From the NCBI RefSeq assembly GCF_947387555.1, contig NZ_CANDNZ010000001.1, positions 992,001 through 1,056,000 of the forward strand: 64,000 bases of DNA. Direction: 5' to 3'. The notes beneath the pieces were generated by a model, which was not told where the DNA came from, made no database searches, and saw nothing but the letters and a program-made list of their open reading frames with translations. This stretch comes from Thalassomonas sp. RHCl1. GTDB lineage: Bacteria > Pseudomonadota > Gammaproteobacteria > Enterobacterales > Alteromonadaceae. The translations under genes were made by a program, and so were the position numbers. Below are positions 17,967-27,890 of this stretch, piece after piece; position 1 is the stretch's first letter; each line of letters starts with the position of its first letter.

Positions 17967-19283
17967 ATGTCAAAAACAAATACACTGACAACAGCAAAGG
18001 GCGAACGTATTGCTATTGTTGCAGGTTTAAGAACACCTTTCGCAAAACAGGCAACGGCCTTTCACGGGGTGCCAGCGGTTGACTTAGGTAAAATGGTAGT
18101 CAACGAGTTATTACAAAAACACGAAGTTGACCCAACCATTATCGACCAGCTGGTTTTCGGTCAGGTAGTACAAATGCCGGAAGCGCCGAACATTGCCCGG
18201 GAAATTGTGTTAGGCACCGGCATGAATGTACACACCGACGCCTACAGTGTTTCCCGCGCCTGCGCCACCAGTTTCCAGTCTACCGCCAACGTGGCGGAGT
18301 CTATTATGGCGGGGATCAGTGATGTCGGTATCGCCGGCGGCGCTGATTCTTCTTCTGTGGCGCCTGTGGGCGTATCGAAAAAACTTGCCAGAACCTTAGT
18401 CGATATGACTAAGGCGAAAACCTTTGGCCAGAAGTTTGGTTTAATCCGTCAGCTGGGATTAAAAGACTTATTGCCTGTTTCTCCGGCGGTTGCAGAATAT
18501 TCTACCGGTATCTCTATGGGACAAACGGCGGAGCAGATGGCGAAAACCTACCAAATCTCCCGCGCCGATCAGGATGAGCTGGCCCACAGATCTCATACCC
18601 TGGCCGCGAAAAACTGGAAAGAAGGCAATCTGGCGGGTGAAGTGATGACCGCGCACCCTGAGCCGCACAAAACCTTTATCGACCAGGACAACTGTTTCCG
18701 CGAAAACTCGACCCTGGAAGGTTACGCCAAACTCAGACCGGTATTTGACCGCAAGCACGGCTCGGTAACCGCTGCCAATAGTACGCCGTTAACCGACGGC
18801 GGCGCCGCGGTACTGATGATGCGCGAAGGCCGTGCCAAAGAACTGGGTTACAAGCCGTTAGGTTATATTAAAAGCTTTGCCTTTGCCGCCATCGATGTAT
18901 GGCAGGACATGCTGATGGGGCCAAGCCACGCGACGCCGCTGGCGTTAAAACGTGCCGGTATGGAACTGGCGGATCTGGATTTGATCGAAATGCACGAAGC
19001 CTTTGCCGCTCAGGCATTGGCCAATATGAAAATGTTTGCCAGCGACAAATTTGCCAGAGAGCATTTGTCACACCTGCGCGATAAAGCTATCGGTGAGATC
19101 GACATGAGCAAGTTCAACGTGATGGGCGGCTCTATTGCCTACGGTCACCCGTTTGCCGCTACCGGTGCGCGCTTGATCACCCAAACTTTGAATGAATTAA
19201 ACCGCCGCGGCGGTGGTGTTGGCCTGACAACCGCCTGTGCGGCCGGTGGTTTAGGTGCTGCTATGATATTGGAGACGGACTAA
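17967..19283 (+). CDS. fadI: 3-ketoacyl-CoA thiolase FadI
   Basis: The 438-residue thiolase cleaves 3-ketoacyl-CoA in beta-oxidation. It carries the nucleophilic cysteine in [11 protein letters not shown], the GGADSSS loop, the [15 protein letters not shown] block, MHEAFAAQ with the catalytic His, and the C-terminal catalytic Cys in [14 protein letters not shown]. Length and the [16 protein letters not shown] start match FadI rather than FadA. The stop codon overlaps the fadJ start (TAATG), so the pair is translationally coupled. Confidence 0.96.
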   Translation: MSKTNTLTTAKGERIAIVAGLRTPFAKQATAFHGVPAVDLGKMVVNELLQKHEVDPTIIDQLVFGQVVQMPEAPNIAREIVLGTGMNVHTDAYSVSRACATSFQSTANVAESIMAGISDVGIAGGADSSSVAPVGVSKKLARTLVDMTKAKTFGQKFGLIRQLGLKDLLPVSPAVAEYSTGISMGQTAEQMAKTYQISRADQDELAHRSHTLAAKNWKEGNLAGEVMTAHPEPHKTFIDQDNCFRENSTLEGYAKLRPVFDRKHGSVTAANSTPLTDGGAAVLMMREGRAKELGYKPLGYIKSFAFAAIDVWQDMLMGPSHATPLALKRAGMELADLDLIEMHEAFAAQALANMKMFASDKFAREHLSHLRDKAIGEIDMSKFNVMGGSIAYGHPFAATGARLITQTLNELNRRGGGVGLTTACAAGGLGAAMILETD

Positions 19284-21472
19284 TGACCCAGATGAACGAA
19301 GTAACAGAAGTTACCGAGGTAAGTGAGATGACTGAAGAAACAACCAGCAGTAGCGCGAGTGCCTTTACTTTGGTGCGTCAGGAAAACGGCCTGGCCCATT
19401 TAGTCATGGACGTGGTCGGCGACACCATGAACACCCTCAAAGCTGAATTTAGCGAGCAGGTTGCCGAAGTATTACAGGAAATTAAAGGCGATAAAGATAT
19501 TAAAGGCATAGTACTGCTAAGCGGTAAGAAAGACTCTTTTGTTGCCGGTGCCGACATTAACATGCTTAACGCCTGTCAAACCGCAGAAGAAGCCACGGTG
19601 TTATCCCGCCAGGGACAAATGCTGTTCGACCAGCTGGAAAAAATGGATATTCCGGTAATTGCCGCAATTAACGGTCCGTGTTTAGGCGGCGGCTTGGAGC
19701 TGGCCATGGCTTGTCATGCCCGGGTATGTACCGACAGCCCGAAAACCGCTTTAGGTTTGCCTGAAGTGCAGCTTGGATTGTTGCCGGGCAGCGGCGGTAC
19801 CCAACGCTTACCAAAACTGGTAGGTATTCAAAAAGCATTGGACATGATGTTAACCGGCAAACAGCTAAGAGCAAAACAGGCATTAAAAGCCGGTTTGGTT
19901 AACGACATGGTGCCGGAAAGTATTTTGATCCGCACCGCAGAAGAAATGGCGCTAGCGGGCAAGCCTAAAGCCAAAAAGCGCAAGATGTCGACCATGGACA
20001 AATTGCTTGAAGGCAACAGCTTTGGCCGCAATATCGTATTCAAGCAGGCGGCGAAAACCGTACTCGCAAAAACCAAGGGCAAATACCCTGCGCCACTGAA
20101 AATTATCGACTGTGTGAAAACCGGCTGTGAGCAGTCTCCGGCCCAAGGTTACCAGGTAGAAGCCAATCACTTTGGTGAGCTGGTGAAAACCCCTGAGTCG
20201 GCCCAGCTGAGAAATATTTTCTTTGCCACCACAGACATGAAAAAAGAGCAGGGCGTTGCCGGTGTTGAGCCGGAAAAAGTCGCCAAAGCCGGTGTACTCG
20301 GCGGCGGCTTGATGGGCGGTGGTATCGCCTTTGTTACCGCCACCAAAGCCAAGGTGCCGGTACGTATTAAAGACATCAGCCATAAAGGCATTAATCACGC
20401 GCTGAAATACGGCTATGACCTGTTAAACAAAAAAGTAAAACGCCGCTTTATGATGCACAGCGAAATGCAAAAGCAAATGTCATCTATTACCGGCACGGTA
20501 GACTACAGCGGTTTTAACGACTTGGATATTGTTGTTGAAGCGGTATTTGAAGACTTGGCCCTGAAGCAAAAAATGGTCGCCGATGTGGAAGAATTCTGTA
20601 AACCGACCACTATTTTTGCCAGTAACACTTCCAGCTTGCCTATCGGGCAAATTGCCGCCAAAGCGGCGCGTCCGGAAAACGTGATTGGTCTGCATTACTT
20701 CTCACCGGTAGATAAAATGCCGCTGGCGGAAATTATTGCCCATGAAGGTACTTCCGACCAAACCATCTCCACGACCGTAGCCTTTGCCAAGAAACAGGGG
20801 AAAACCCCGATTGTGGTTAAAGATAAAGCCGGTTTTTATGTGAACCGTATTTTGGCGCCCTATATGAACGAAGCCGCCAATTTGCTGCTTGAAGGCGAGT
20901 CTATCGAAAAACTGGATAAGACTTTAGTGAACTTTGGTTTCCCGGTTGGCCCGATGCAGTTGCTTGATGAAGTCGGTATCGACATTGGCGCTAAAATCGG
21001 TCCTATCCTGCAGGCAGAATTAGGCGACCGTTTCACGACACCTCCTGCCTTTGACAAATTATTGGCGGATGGTCGTTTAGGTAAGAAAGCGTCAAAAGGT
21101 TTCTACCTGTACGGTAAAAAAGTGAAGAAGAAGCAGGTAGACGAAAGCATCTACAAAGTGCTGAACATCACCCCGCAAGGCCGTTTGTCTGACGATGAAA
21201 TCAGCCAGCGCTGCGTATATATGATGTTGAACGAAGCGGTAAGGTGTTTAGACGAAGGCATAGTACGTAATGCCCGTGACGGCGATATTGGTGCCATCTT
21301 CGGCATAGGTTTCCCGCCGTTTTTGGGCGGGCCGTTCCGTTATCTTGACCAGGTAGGCGCAGCCAATGTGGTGAGCCAGTTAAACCGCTGGGCAGCTCAG
21401 CATGGCGAACGCTTCAAGCCGTGCGATGCCCTGGTGAAAATGGCCGAAGAAGGCCGTACCTGCTACGAATAA
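19283..21472 (+). CDS. fadJ: Fatty acid oxidation complex alpha subunit FadJ
   Basis: The 729-residue multifunctional enzyme has an enoyl-CoA hydratase domain at about 25-215 ([51 protein letters not shown]). It continues with a 3-hydroxyacyl-CoA dehydrogenase domain: a Rossmann motif near residue 335 ([13 protein letters not shown]), [17 protein letters not shown], and the C-terminal 3HCDH domains. The N-terminus has an unusual Glu/Val/Thr-rich 25-residue extension before the hydratase domain. It forms the beta-oxidation complex with FadI. Confidence 0.96.
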   Translation: MTQMNEVTEVTEVSEMTEETTSSSASAFTLVRQENGLAHLVMDVVGDTMNTLKAEFSEQVAEVLQEIKGDKDIKGIVLLSGKKDSFVAGADINMLNACQTAEEATVLSRQGQMLFDQLEKMDIPVIAAINGPCLGGGLELAMACHARVCTDSPKTALGLPEVQLGLLPGSGGTQRLPKLVGIQKALDMMLTGKQLRAKQALKAGLVNDMVPESILIRTAEEMALAGKPKAKKRKMSTMDKLLEGNSFGRNIVFKQAAKTVLAKTKGKYPAPLKIIDCVKTGCEQSPAQGYQVEANHFGELVKTPESAQLRNIFFATTDMKKEQGVAGVEPEKVAKAGVLGGGLMGGGIAFVTATKAKVPVRIKDISHKGINHALKYGYDLLNKKVKRRFMMHSEMQKQMSSITGTVDYSGFNDLDIVVEAVFEDLALKQKMVADVEEFCKPTTIFASNTSSLPIGQIAAKAARPENVIGLHYFSPVDKMPLAEIIAHEGTSDQTISTTVAFAKKQGKTPIVVKDKAGFYVNRILAPYMNEAANLLLEGESIEKLDKTLVNFGFPVGPMQLLDEVGIDIGAKIGPILQAELGDRFTTPPAFDKLLADGRLGKKASKGFYLYGKKVKKKQVDESIYKVLNITPQGRLSDDEISQRCVYMMLNEAVRCLDEGIVRNARDGDIGAIFGIGFPPFLGGPFRYLDQVGAANVVSQLNRWAAQHGERFKPCDALVKMAEEGRTCYE

Positions 21473-21520
21473 TTGCCGGGCAGGTTAGCGCCGGGTTAAG
21501 CCCGGCCTGAAGATTAAATA

Positions 21521-21557
21521 ATGTTGGCAATGCCGTATGGTTTGCCAACATTTTTTT
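21521..21557 (+). terminator. Intrinsic terminator after fadJ
   Basis: The 10-bp perfect stem ATGTTGGCAA/TTGCCAACAT has an 11-base loop and a run of seven T. It lies 48 bases after the fadJ stop. Confidence 0.9.
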
Positions 21558-21590
21558 GCTTGGTGTTAAAGTTCGCTGCTGGGCGAAGGC

Positions 21591-21854
21591 TCAATTCAAT
21601 TTGGTTTGGGGAGTGACCACAATGCCGTCCTGAATCATACCGATAACGGTATTAATATCGACATCGCTGAGGAAAGATTTGAACTTCATGGCCTTATATA
21701 ATAACTCTTCGCCATATCGCTCTTCCACTTCGCCAATTGCAGCCTGAAAGGCTAAAATGGCTTCCCAGCCCGAACCGGATGTCTTAACGGCTTCTGCAAA
21801 GAGCTGATAGATCTCACCGGCAACTAACTCTACTAACTTTTCATCTTGAGCCAT
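21591..21854 (-). CDS. Small conserved-looking hypothetical protein
   Basis: The 87-residue acidic, helix-rich protein has no membrane segment and no motif I recognise. A good ribosome binding site (AAGGGAA, about six bases before ATG) supports translation. It is convergent with fadJ and is probably a monocistronic gene. Function unknown. Confidence 0.65.
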   Translation of the reverse strand: MAQDEKLVELVAGEIYQLFAEAVKTSGSGWEAILAFQAAIGEVEERYGEELLYKAMKFKSFLSDVDINTVIGMIQDGIVVTPQTKLN

Positions 21855-22152
21855 AATTTCCCTTGCTTTTTACTCCATGATCTTTCGCTCGTTATTCTTG
21901 CATAAATAAATTGTTAGTTGCCAGCAAACTGAGCAACAAATATAAATAGATTGAGTTAGCGGAAATAATTTACCGCCTGTTTTCCGGAAGTAGGCAATTT
22001 TTTGCCTCCTGTATTTCTGCCGTTTTCCTCCTGTGGTTTGATCATTCAAGTTATTTTAACTTTATATTTATTAACCAGTAATTGATTGCTTTATCATCAG
22101 GTGGAAGTTTGCTATATTACGTCGCCTGAAGTTAGTAGTAGGATGTTTTGTA

Positions 22153-22353
22153 GTGTTGTTACTTACCGGATTGATTGGTTTTATTTCTGCGTTATTCTTT
22201 TATTGCCAGGCGCTGGCAAGCGGTTTGGGCCGCAAGCGTTGGGCCTTTGCGGGTTTGGTATTCGGGCCTTTTATCTGGCCGATGTTTTGTATGAAAAAAA
22301 GAATGAAAACCAACCGTAAGTTTGGCTTTGGCGGTTTGATTTTCCGCGCCTGA
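22153..22353 (+). CDS. Small membrane protein, hypothetical
   Basis: A 66-residue ORF with GTG start preceded by AGTAGGA about 10 bases upstream. It has one clear N-terminal span (LLLTGLIGFISALFFYCQAL), a basic loop (GLGRKRW), a second short hydrophobic stretch (FAGLVFGPFIWPMF) and a basic C-terminus ending FGFGGLIFRA. The RW-x-x-AGLVFGPFIWPMF pattern resembles short conserved membrane proteins of marine gammaproteobacteria. Function unknown. Confidence 0.55.
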   Translation: MLLLTGLIGFISALFFYCQALASGLGRKRWAFAGLVFGPFIWPMFCMKKRMKTNRKFGFGGLIFRA

Positions 22354-22425
22354 TATTTGACAGCTAGCGTTTTTGCGTGGGAGCTTTAGCTAGGGCCTTG
22401 TAACTGCGTAAAATGCTGTATGAGG

Positions 22426-22512
22426 GGGAATGTCGGTTTAGTCATCTATAACTATGATTTTGGCCTGATAAGGCTCTTAAACGGCTTTCTCCTTGTTTAT
22501 TACGACATTCCC
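22426..22512. repeat. 10-bp perfect inverted repeat with a 67-base spacer
   Basis: GGGAATGTCG (22426-22435) and CGACATTCCC (22503-22512) frame a 67-base stretch in the gap after the small membrane protein. It could be a structured RNA, the stem of a small element, or chance. No coding function is supported for this stretch. Confidence 0.4.
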
Positions 22513-22556
22513 ATTAATTATTTTTCACTTATCCTTCCTTTGTATGTTGTAAATGC

Positions 22557-22661
22557 TTATCTCCACCAGGTATTGGCGGGCATTTCTTTTATCTCGATGC
22601 TGGCGGCTATGGCATTTTCTTTAATTTGATAGTTGAACAGAGCTTTAAGTAATTTGATCAT
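22557..22661 (-). CDS. 34-residue micro-ORF with strong ribosome binding site
   Basis: ATG at 22661 is preceded by AGGAGA at an ideal distance. The reading gives 34 residues beginning MIKLLKALFNYQIKENAIAA and ending in PANTWWR, with an amphipathic basic N-terminus. It begins nine bases after the stop of the 68-codon ORF upstream on the same strand, so the two may be cotranscribed. It is too short for homology judgement; evidence is the start signal and the tandem arrangement only. Confidence 0.4.
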   Translation of the reverse strand: MIKLLKALFNYQIKENAIAASIEIKEMPANTWWR

Positions 22662-22670
22662 ACTCGTCTC

Positions 22671-22877
22671 CTAGATTCTTACAGAGCGGCGGCCTGTTTC
22701 AGTCATCTTTAACTTATTCATTTTAGATGCTGTTATTTTATCATTTTTGCTTTGCTTACTTACGATGGCTCCTACTGGGCCATTATTAACTTTCATCTCT
22801 TCTTGTGTAGAAACTTCGATATGGTCACTGGGAGTTGAAGTTGAAATAAACAAAGATAATAAAATTGAATTAAGCAT
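22671..22877 (-). CDS. Small hypothetical protein with hydrophobic N-terminus
   Basis: The 68-residue ORF starts at ATG 22877 with AGGAAA seven bases upstream. A short hydrophobic start (MLNSILLSLFIST) is followed by a polar, Lys/Ser/Thr-rich body ending TGRRSVRI. It could be a weak signal-peptide protein or a peptide precursor. It is followed immediately by the 34-codon micro-ORF. Nothing here identifies a family. Confidence 0.45.
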   Translation of the reverse strand: MLNSILLSLFISTSTPSDHIEVSTQEEMKVNNGPVGAIVSKQSKNDKITASKMNKLKMTETGRRSVRI

Positions 22878-23064
22878 AATTTTCCTGGTAGCTGCTAGTA
22901 GTTTAATAAACTTAATTAAGCAAGTAATAGACCAAAAATATATGTATTAATTTTTGAACGAATTGGGGGAGTAATAGCCAGAAAACATTCGTTAATGACT
23001 TAGCTAGGAAGGAAGAGAGTTATTTTAGTTAGTACAGAACAAAGTTTAGCTGTTTAGAAAACGT

Positions 23065-23090
23065 ATAGGTGTCACTGTTTTGACACCTAT
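23065..23090 (-). terminator. Hairpin after the propeller-EAL sensor gene
   Basis: ATAGGTGTCA/TGACACCTAT is a perfect 10-bp stem with a six-base loop, starting three bases after the stop of the upstream minus-strand gene. The downstream T-rich tract on the minus strand is short (ACGTTTTC). Confidence 0.6.
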
Positions 23091-23092
23091 AT

Positions 23093-26000
23093 TTAGGCAA
23101 AGCTGGTAGATTTGTCAGTAATTTGATACGAAACTAAGTATTTTTCGAAATCGCTTGTGGAAAGGGGTTTAGAGTATAAATATCCCTGTAATTGCTCACA
23201 CTTCAGCTTGGCTAAAAATTCTAGTTGCTGGTTGGTTTCTACCCCTTCTGCAACGACCTGCATCCTTAGGTTATGGGCAATGGTGACTATAGTGGCTACC
23301 ATATTCCGCCCCTGTTCAGACTGTTCAATATCATCGACAAAAGCCTTGTCAATTTTAAGAGTATTTAGCGGGAATTTCTTTAAATAAGCTAGTGATGAAT
23401 AGCCGGTACCAAAATCATCTAATGCCAGGTGAACGCCAAGGGCGCGAATCTGTAACATAGTTTCTATTGCTTTTTGTGGCGAGTCCATTACTGTGCCTTC
23501 GGTGATCTCTAGTTCTAAATAACGGGCGGGTAATTGGCTTTCTTCCAAAACATTCGCGATTAAGGTCACTAGGTTAGGCTGGGTAAACTGCACTGCAGAA
23601 AGGTTTACTGCAATCCGTCCATCAAATAAACCTGCATCTACCCATTGCTTAGTAGCAAAACAAGCTTTGCGTAACACCACTTCACCAATGTCAATAATTT
23701 GGCCTGTTTCTTCTGATACAGGAATAAAAACTACCGGACTTATCAAACCTTTGGTTGGAGTTTCAAATCTTACCAGGGCTTCCATACCGGCTATTTTACC
23801 GGTTGAAATTTCAATTTTAGGTTGATAATAAACCGAGAATAAATCTTTCTTCAGGCCGTGGCGAATTAAGCTTTCTATTTGTAAGCGAGTAACCGCCTTT
23901 TTATTCATAGATTCGTTAAAGAACTGGTATTTATTACCACCAAGACCTTTAGCATGGTACATGGCAGTATCAGCATTTTTTAGCAATTCTTGTGGAGTGG
24001 CACCATCTTCAGGATATAACACTATGCCTATGCTGCTATAAAGCACTATTTCCTGATTTTTTAACTTCAACGGCTGGGCAATAGTATCAAGAATGTTTTT
24101 AGCAATAGTGGTGATAGTATGAATATCATTGGTTTCCTCAATAATAATACTAAATTCATCCCCTCCAAGGCGATATACTGTATCTTGCTTACGGCTGGCG
24201 TTTACCATACGCTCGGCTACCTTACATAGCAGTACATCACCTACTTGGTGTCCCATGGAATCATTAATTTTTTTGAAATTATCTAGGTCAAATACCAAGA
24301 GTGCATGTGGGGTTTTATTTTTCACCAGTTGCAGCTGGTTAGCCTGAAAATAAGAACGGTTAGGCAAGCCGGTTAAAGTATCTGTATTGGCCAGTTTTCT
24401 TAACTCTGCTTCGGTCTCTTTGCGTTGACTGATATCAGAGAACACGGCGACAAAGTTCGAGATGCACTGGTTTTCATCGCGAATAACATCAATATTAAAA
24501 TCGGCTAAAAATACGCTGTTATCCTGACGGGTATTTTCTACTTCGCCATGCCAGCTACCTTTAGTTAACAGATGTTTCTTAATGTTTGTGCTGAAACTGG
24601 TTGGATAGCGCGGGAATCTTAGTGACCTACCTACCATTTGTTCCCGGCTTTTGCCGGTAATACGTAAGAAGGCTTTATTAACATCTAAAATTACAAATTC
24701 TCGGTCGTAGATTACTACGGCATCGGAAATATTAGCAATACACTTGGCAAATAGCTTCAACCGCTCTTCTGCTTTTTTGATCTGGCTGATATCTTTTAGT
24801 GTGCCAGTCATTCGGGTGGCGATACCTTTATCATCCCGCTCTACTATTTTTCCGCGATCTAGCACCCAAATCCAATTACCTTCTTTATCCTTTACTCGAT
24901 AGGTAGATTCAAAGTGCTCGGTTTTATCTTCAAAATGGGCTTCTAACGCTGCCTTAACCCGAGGGATATCCTGCTGATGGATATTAGTATTTTCTGACGG
25001 AGATTTAGGTTGATTGGCATTATTACCGTCTTTGCCCATGTTTGAGCTAGAGCTGGCATTACGCTGGCCGTCTTGAGGAAACTCTAGTAAACCCCAGATA
25101 TTAGAGCGGAATATTTTTCCGGTTTTAATATTCCAGTCCCACATTTCATCACCACTGCCCCAGAGAGATAATTTAAGTCGCTCTTCGCTAAGTTTAATTT
25201 GCATGTGATATTTGCGCTTATGGCGCATTTGAAGGACTACATAACCAATGCAGCTCAAGGCTATTAAGCTATAAACCAGCATCGCCCAACTTGATAACCA
25301 CCAAGGAGGTAATACTAGAATCTTTAAGTTATTAGTTTGGGTTAAGCTGGTATCTTGTAGATCATAGGCTTGTACCTCAAAGTTATATTCACCAGCACTT
25401 AAGTTAGTATAAGTGGCGCGGCGATTGTTATCATCGGTTTCTATCCAGTCTTCATCTAAGCCAAACAATCGGTAGCGGTATTTTAATTGGCTTGGCAGTT
25501 TGGCATTAGGTGCTACAAAATCAATACTCACAGGTGATTGATAGTGTTGCAGTCGTAATACATCAACTGTGTTTAATTGTTTGTTTAGGGTAGAGTTTGG
25601 TTTACTATCGGATTCATGAGAGTGTTTATGTTTGGAAGAATCCTGCGCTATATCTATTTTTTTGTTGGCAATGAAAACATCGGTAAAGAAAGGCTTCTCT
25701 ATCTGAGGAGTAACTTTGAGTAATTCTTTTGGATTAAAGCTGATATAACCATTTGTACTACCGAAATATAATAAGCCAGTTGAACTTTTTAGGGCGCTAA
25801 ATTGAATAAAGTCATTATTTGAAGCGAAGAAGTCATGATCAAAATTTCTTACTAATCCTGTATCAGGGTTTATGACACTAATACTTTTATTTGTTGCCAA
25901 CCAAGCATTGTTGTTTTCATCAATTAAAATATCCGAAATAAAGTTGTTTGATAACTGGTTGTCTTCATTGAAAACTGTCGTCGTCTTTGTGTTTTTGTCA

Positions 26001-27721
26001 ATTAAAGCTATGCCTTGGGATTTAGAACCTAACCATAACCATTGTTGTGAACTAGCGATGTTGCTGGTATGCGCAATAGAAAAATTTGCAGGTTTATTAA
26101 ATTTAACTTGAGTAAAGTTGCTGTTTTGGGGATGAAAATAAAAGACTTTACCAGCAGTAGAGGTAACCACAATACGTCCGTTATCTATTACTTGTAAACT
26201 GGACAGACTGGTATTGCTGTTTGGCTGAAAATGAGTAAATTCTTGTGTTTGAGTATTATATGATGTCAGTAAACCATCAGTGTTTATATACCATATATGT
26301 TTATTTAAAAATGCTAGTCGTTTTTCTGAAGAATGCTTTGCATTTTTGAACCAACTCTTATGTTCACTAATCAAGGAGTTACTTGTATCTAATTTGTATA
26401 AATGTTCATCTACGGTTCTGAGCCATAAATCAGAGCTATCGGTGATTAGATGAGTAATGTCTTTGCCTACACTTATAGAGTGCTTTTCTATAGAGCTTTC
26501 ATTTTTGAGGTAGTATAAATCCCCTTGTTCAGTTGCAAACCAGATAATATCATCACTGGTGCTTCCTATTGATTCTACCCATAAATTTTTATTGTCTAAT
26601 CCTGGATAGAAGCTATTTTTTAGAGGGTTGTACTGATTTACACCACCTCCATAGGTTCCGAGCCAGACGTTACCGGAATTATCTTTAAAGATATCCATCA
26701 ACCAGTTTTCTGAGAGTGAAAACTTATTGGAATTATTTTGGTAAGCAGTCAATTTATTATTTGATAAATTTAAACTGTTTAAGCCTTTATTAGTTGCCAA
26801 CCAAACTTGGGTTTCACTTACTTGTTCTATTGCTCTTATCTCATTAGATAAAGTTGGGTTTTTACTAGTGCTGTTGAAGTGTTCTAATATTTGGAAATCG
26901 TAGGAGATTATGTAAACACCATTATTAGTTGCCAACCAATATTGATCATCAATTATCTTTATATCAAACAAGGCATTGGCATTTAGGTTAAGGTTCCATT
27001 TATTGTCTTCATGGACAGCTATTGCATATGATAAATTGCTGTTAATCCAATACAAGCCTTGGCTGAAGCTACCTAACCAATAATTCCCTCTATCATCTTG
27101 GAATATTCTTTTTATTTCTTTGAATTTATCTTCAAACCCTTGGATTTGGATACGAGTAAAATTATTACTTTCAGGATTAAATTGATGTACTCCTGTAGCT
27201 GTAGAAATCCACAGAGGATTATTTTTTTTGGGGTTATTCTTGTTGGGCCATTTTTGATAAATATCCCAGATAAGATTGTCTTTTAGTGATTGGCTGTCAT
27301 CGACAATATTAAAAAAATTATCAAAGTTATCCAGTTCTGCATTATAACGACTAAGACCATTTTGGGTGCCAACCCATAGGGTATTATGCTGATCAACAAA
27401 CACTTTACGTATAAGGTTGTCAGCTATGGAGTGAGGGTCTGTAGCACTATAGCGGTACTGGGAAAAATCATGGCCGTCAAAACGGTTTAAACCGTCCTCA
27501 GTAGCAAACCATAAAAAGCCATTGTGGTCCTGAGCGATACTAAACACGGAATTTTGTGATAAACCATGTTCGGTAGAATATTGTTTAAACTTCAGTTGTG
27601 TGTTGGCTTGTAGCGCAGATGCAGGTGCTATTAACGTCGCCAATAACAGCAAAGAAATAATGGCAAATGAACTGACATTTGAAAAAAACGAAGGCAAATG
27701 TCGAAAAAAAGATAAAAGCAC
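23093..27721 (-). CDS. Propeller-type membrane sensor with PAS, GGDEF and EAL domains
   Basis: The 1542-residue protein has a signal peptide (about 1-40) and a periplasmic two-component-regulator propeller of many reg_prop repeats (GLNRFDGHDFSQYR, TLWVGTQNGLSRYN, VWLGTYGGGVNQYN). A Y_Y_Y domain ends near 800 and a membrane span lies at about 812-835. The cytoplasmic part has two PAS/PAC units (about 850-1110), GGDEF (about 1115-1280) and EAL (about 1290-1535). The cyclase motif RLGGDEF and the inhibitory RxxD (RKQD) five residues before it are intact. So are EAL (GMEALVRFE) and DDFGTGYSSL. It may therefore make and degrade c-di-GMP in response to a periplasmic ligand. Confidence 0.93.
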   Translation of the reverse strand: MLLSFFRHLPSFFSNVSSFAIISLLLLATLIAPASALQANTQLKFKQYSTEHGLSQNSVFSIAQDHNGFLWFATEDGLNRFDGHDFSQYRYSATDPHSIADNLIRKVFVDQHNTLWVGTQNGLSRYNAELDNFDNFFNIVDDSQSLKDNLIWDIYQKWPNKNNPKKNNPLWISTATGVHQFNPESNNFTRIQIQGFEDKFKEIKRIFQDDRGNYWLGSFSQGLYWINSNLSYAIAVHEDNKWNLNLNANALFDIKIIDDQYWLATNNGVYIISYDFQILEHFNSTSKNPTLSNEIRAIEQVSETQVWLATNKGLNSLNLSNNKLTAYQNNSNKFSLSENWLMDIFKDNSGNVWLGTYGGGVNQYNPLKNSFYPGLDNKNLWVESIGSTSDDIIWFATEQGDLYYLKNESSIEKHSISVGKDITHLITDSSDLWLRTVDEHLYKLDTSNSLISEHKSWFKNAKHSSEKRLAFLNKHIWYINTDGLLTSYNTQTQEFTHFQPNSNTSLSSLQVIDNGRIVVTSTAGKVFYFHPQNSNFTQVKFNKPANFSIAHTSNIASSQQWLWLGSKSQGIALIDKNTKTTTVFNEDNQLSNNFISDILIDENNNAWLATNKSISVINPDTGLVRNFDHDFFASNNDFIQFSALKSSTGLLYFGSTNGYISFNPKELLKVTPQIEKPFFTDVFIANKKIDIAQDSSKHKHSHESDSKPNSTLNKQLNTVDVLRLQHYQSPVSIDFVAPNAKLPSQLKYRYRLFGLDEDWIETDDNNRRATYTNLSAGEYNFEVQAYDLQDTSLTQTNNLKILVLPPWWLSSWAMLVYSLIALSCIGYVVLQMRHKRKYHMQIKLSEERLKLSLWGSGDEMWDWNIKTGKIFRSNIWGLLEFPQDGQRNASSSSNMGKDGNNANQPKSPSENTNIHQQDIPRVKAALEAHFEDKTEHFESTYRVKDKEGNWIWVLDRGKIVERDDKGIATRMTGTLKDISQIKKAEERLKLFAKCIANISDAVVIYDREFVILDVNKAFLRITGKSREQMVGRSLRFPRYPTSFSTNIKKHLLTKGSWHGEVENTRQDNSVFLADFNIDVIRDENQCISNFVAVFSDISQRKETEAELRKLANTDTLTGLPNRSYFQANQLQLVKNKTPHALLVFDLDNFKKINDSMGHQVGDVLLCKVAERMVNASRKQDTVYRLGGDEFSIIIEETNDIHTITTIAKNILDTIAQPLKLKNQEIVLYSSIGIVLYPEDGATPQELLKNADTAMYHAKGLGGNKYQFFNESMNKKAVTRLQIESLIRHGLKKDLFSVYYQPKIEISTGKIAGMEALVRFETPTKGLISPVVFIPVSEETGQIIDIGEVVLRKACFATKQWVDAGLFDGRIAVNLSAVQFTQPNLVTLIANVLEESQLPARYLELEITEGTVMDSPQKAIETMLQIRALGVHLALDDFGTGYSSLAYLKKFPLNTLKIDKAFVDDIEQSEQGRNMVATIVTIAHNLRMQVVAEGVETNQQLEFLAKLKCEQLQGYLYSKPLSTSDFEKYLVSYQITDKSTSFA

Positions 27722-27890
27722 TGAAAATACCTAAATAACCGGGTTAACTCATTTATCCCGTGGCGTTATTGTTATTATTTTTGGTTAATACCCCATTACA
27801 AAGCATGGCTGGCGCTAAGTCAACACTTTCAGGGTTTTAACTCCGCTATTATGAGACTTACAGGTCATTTCTTGTATGGTTATTTAGCAT

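Noticed and set aside
22420-22629. 69-codon plus-strand hydrophobic frame
   Set aside because: No ribosome binding site, overlaps the better supported 34-codon ORF and the inverted repeat, and its hydrophobicity is expected from AT-rich DNA.
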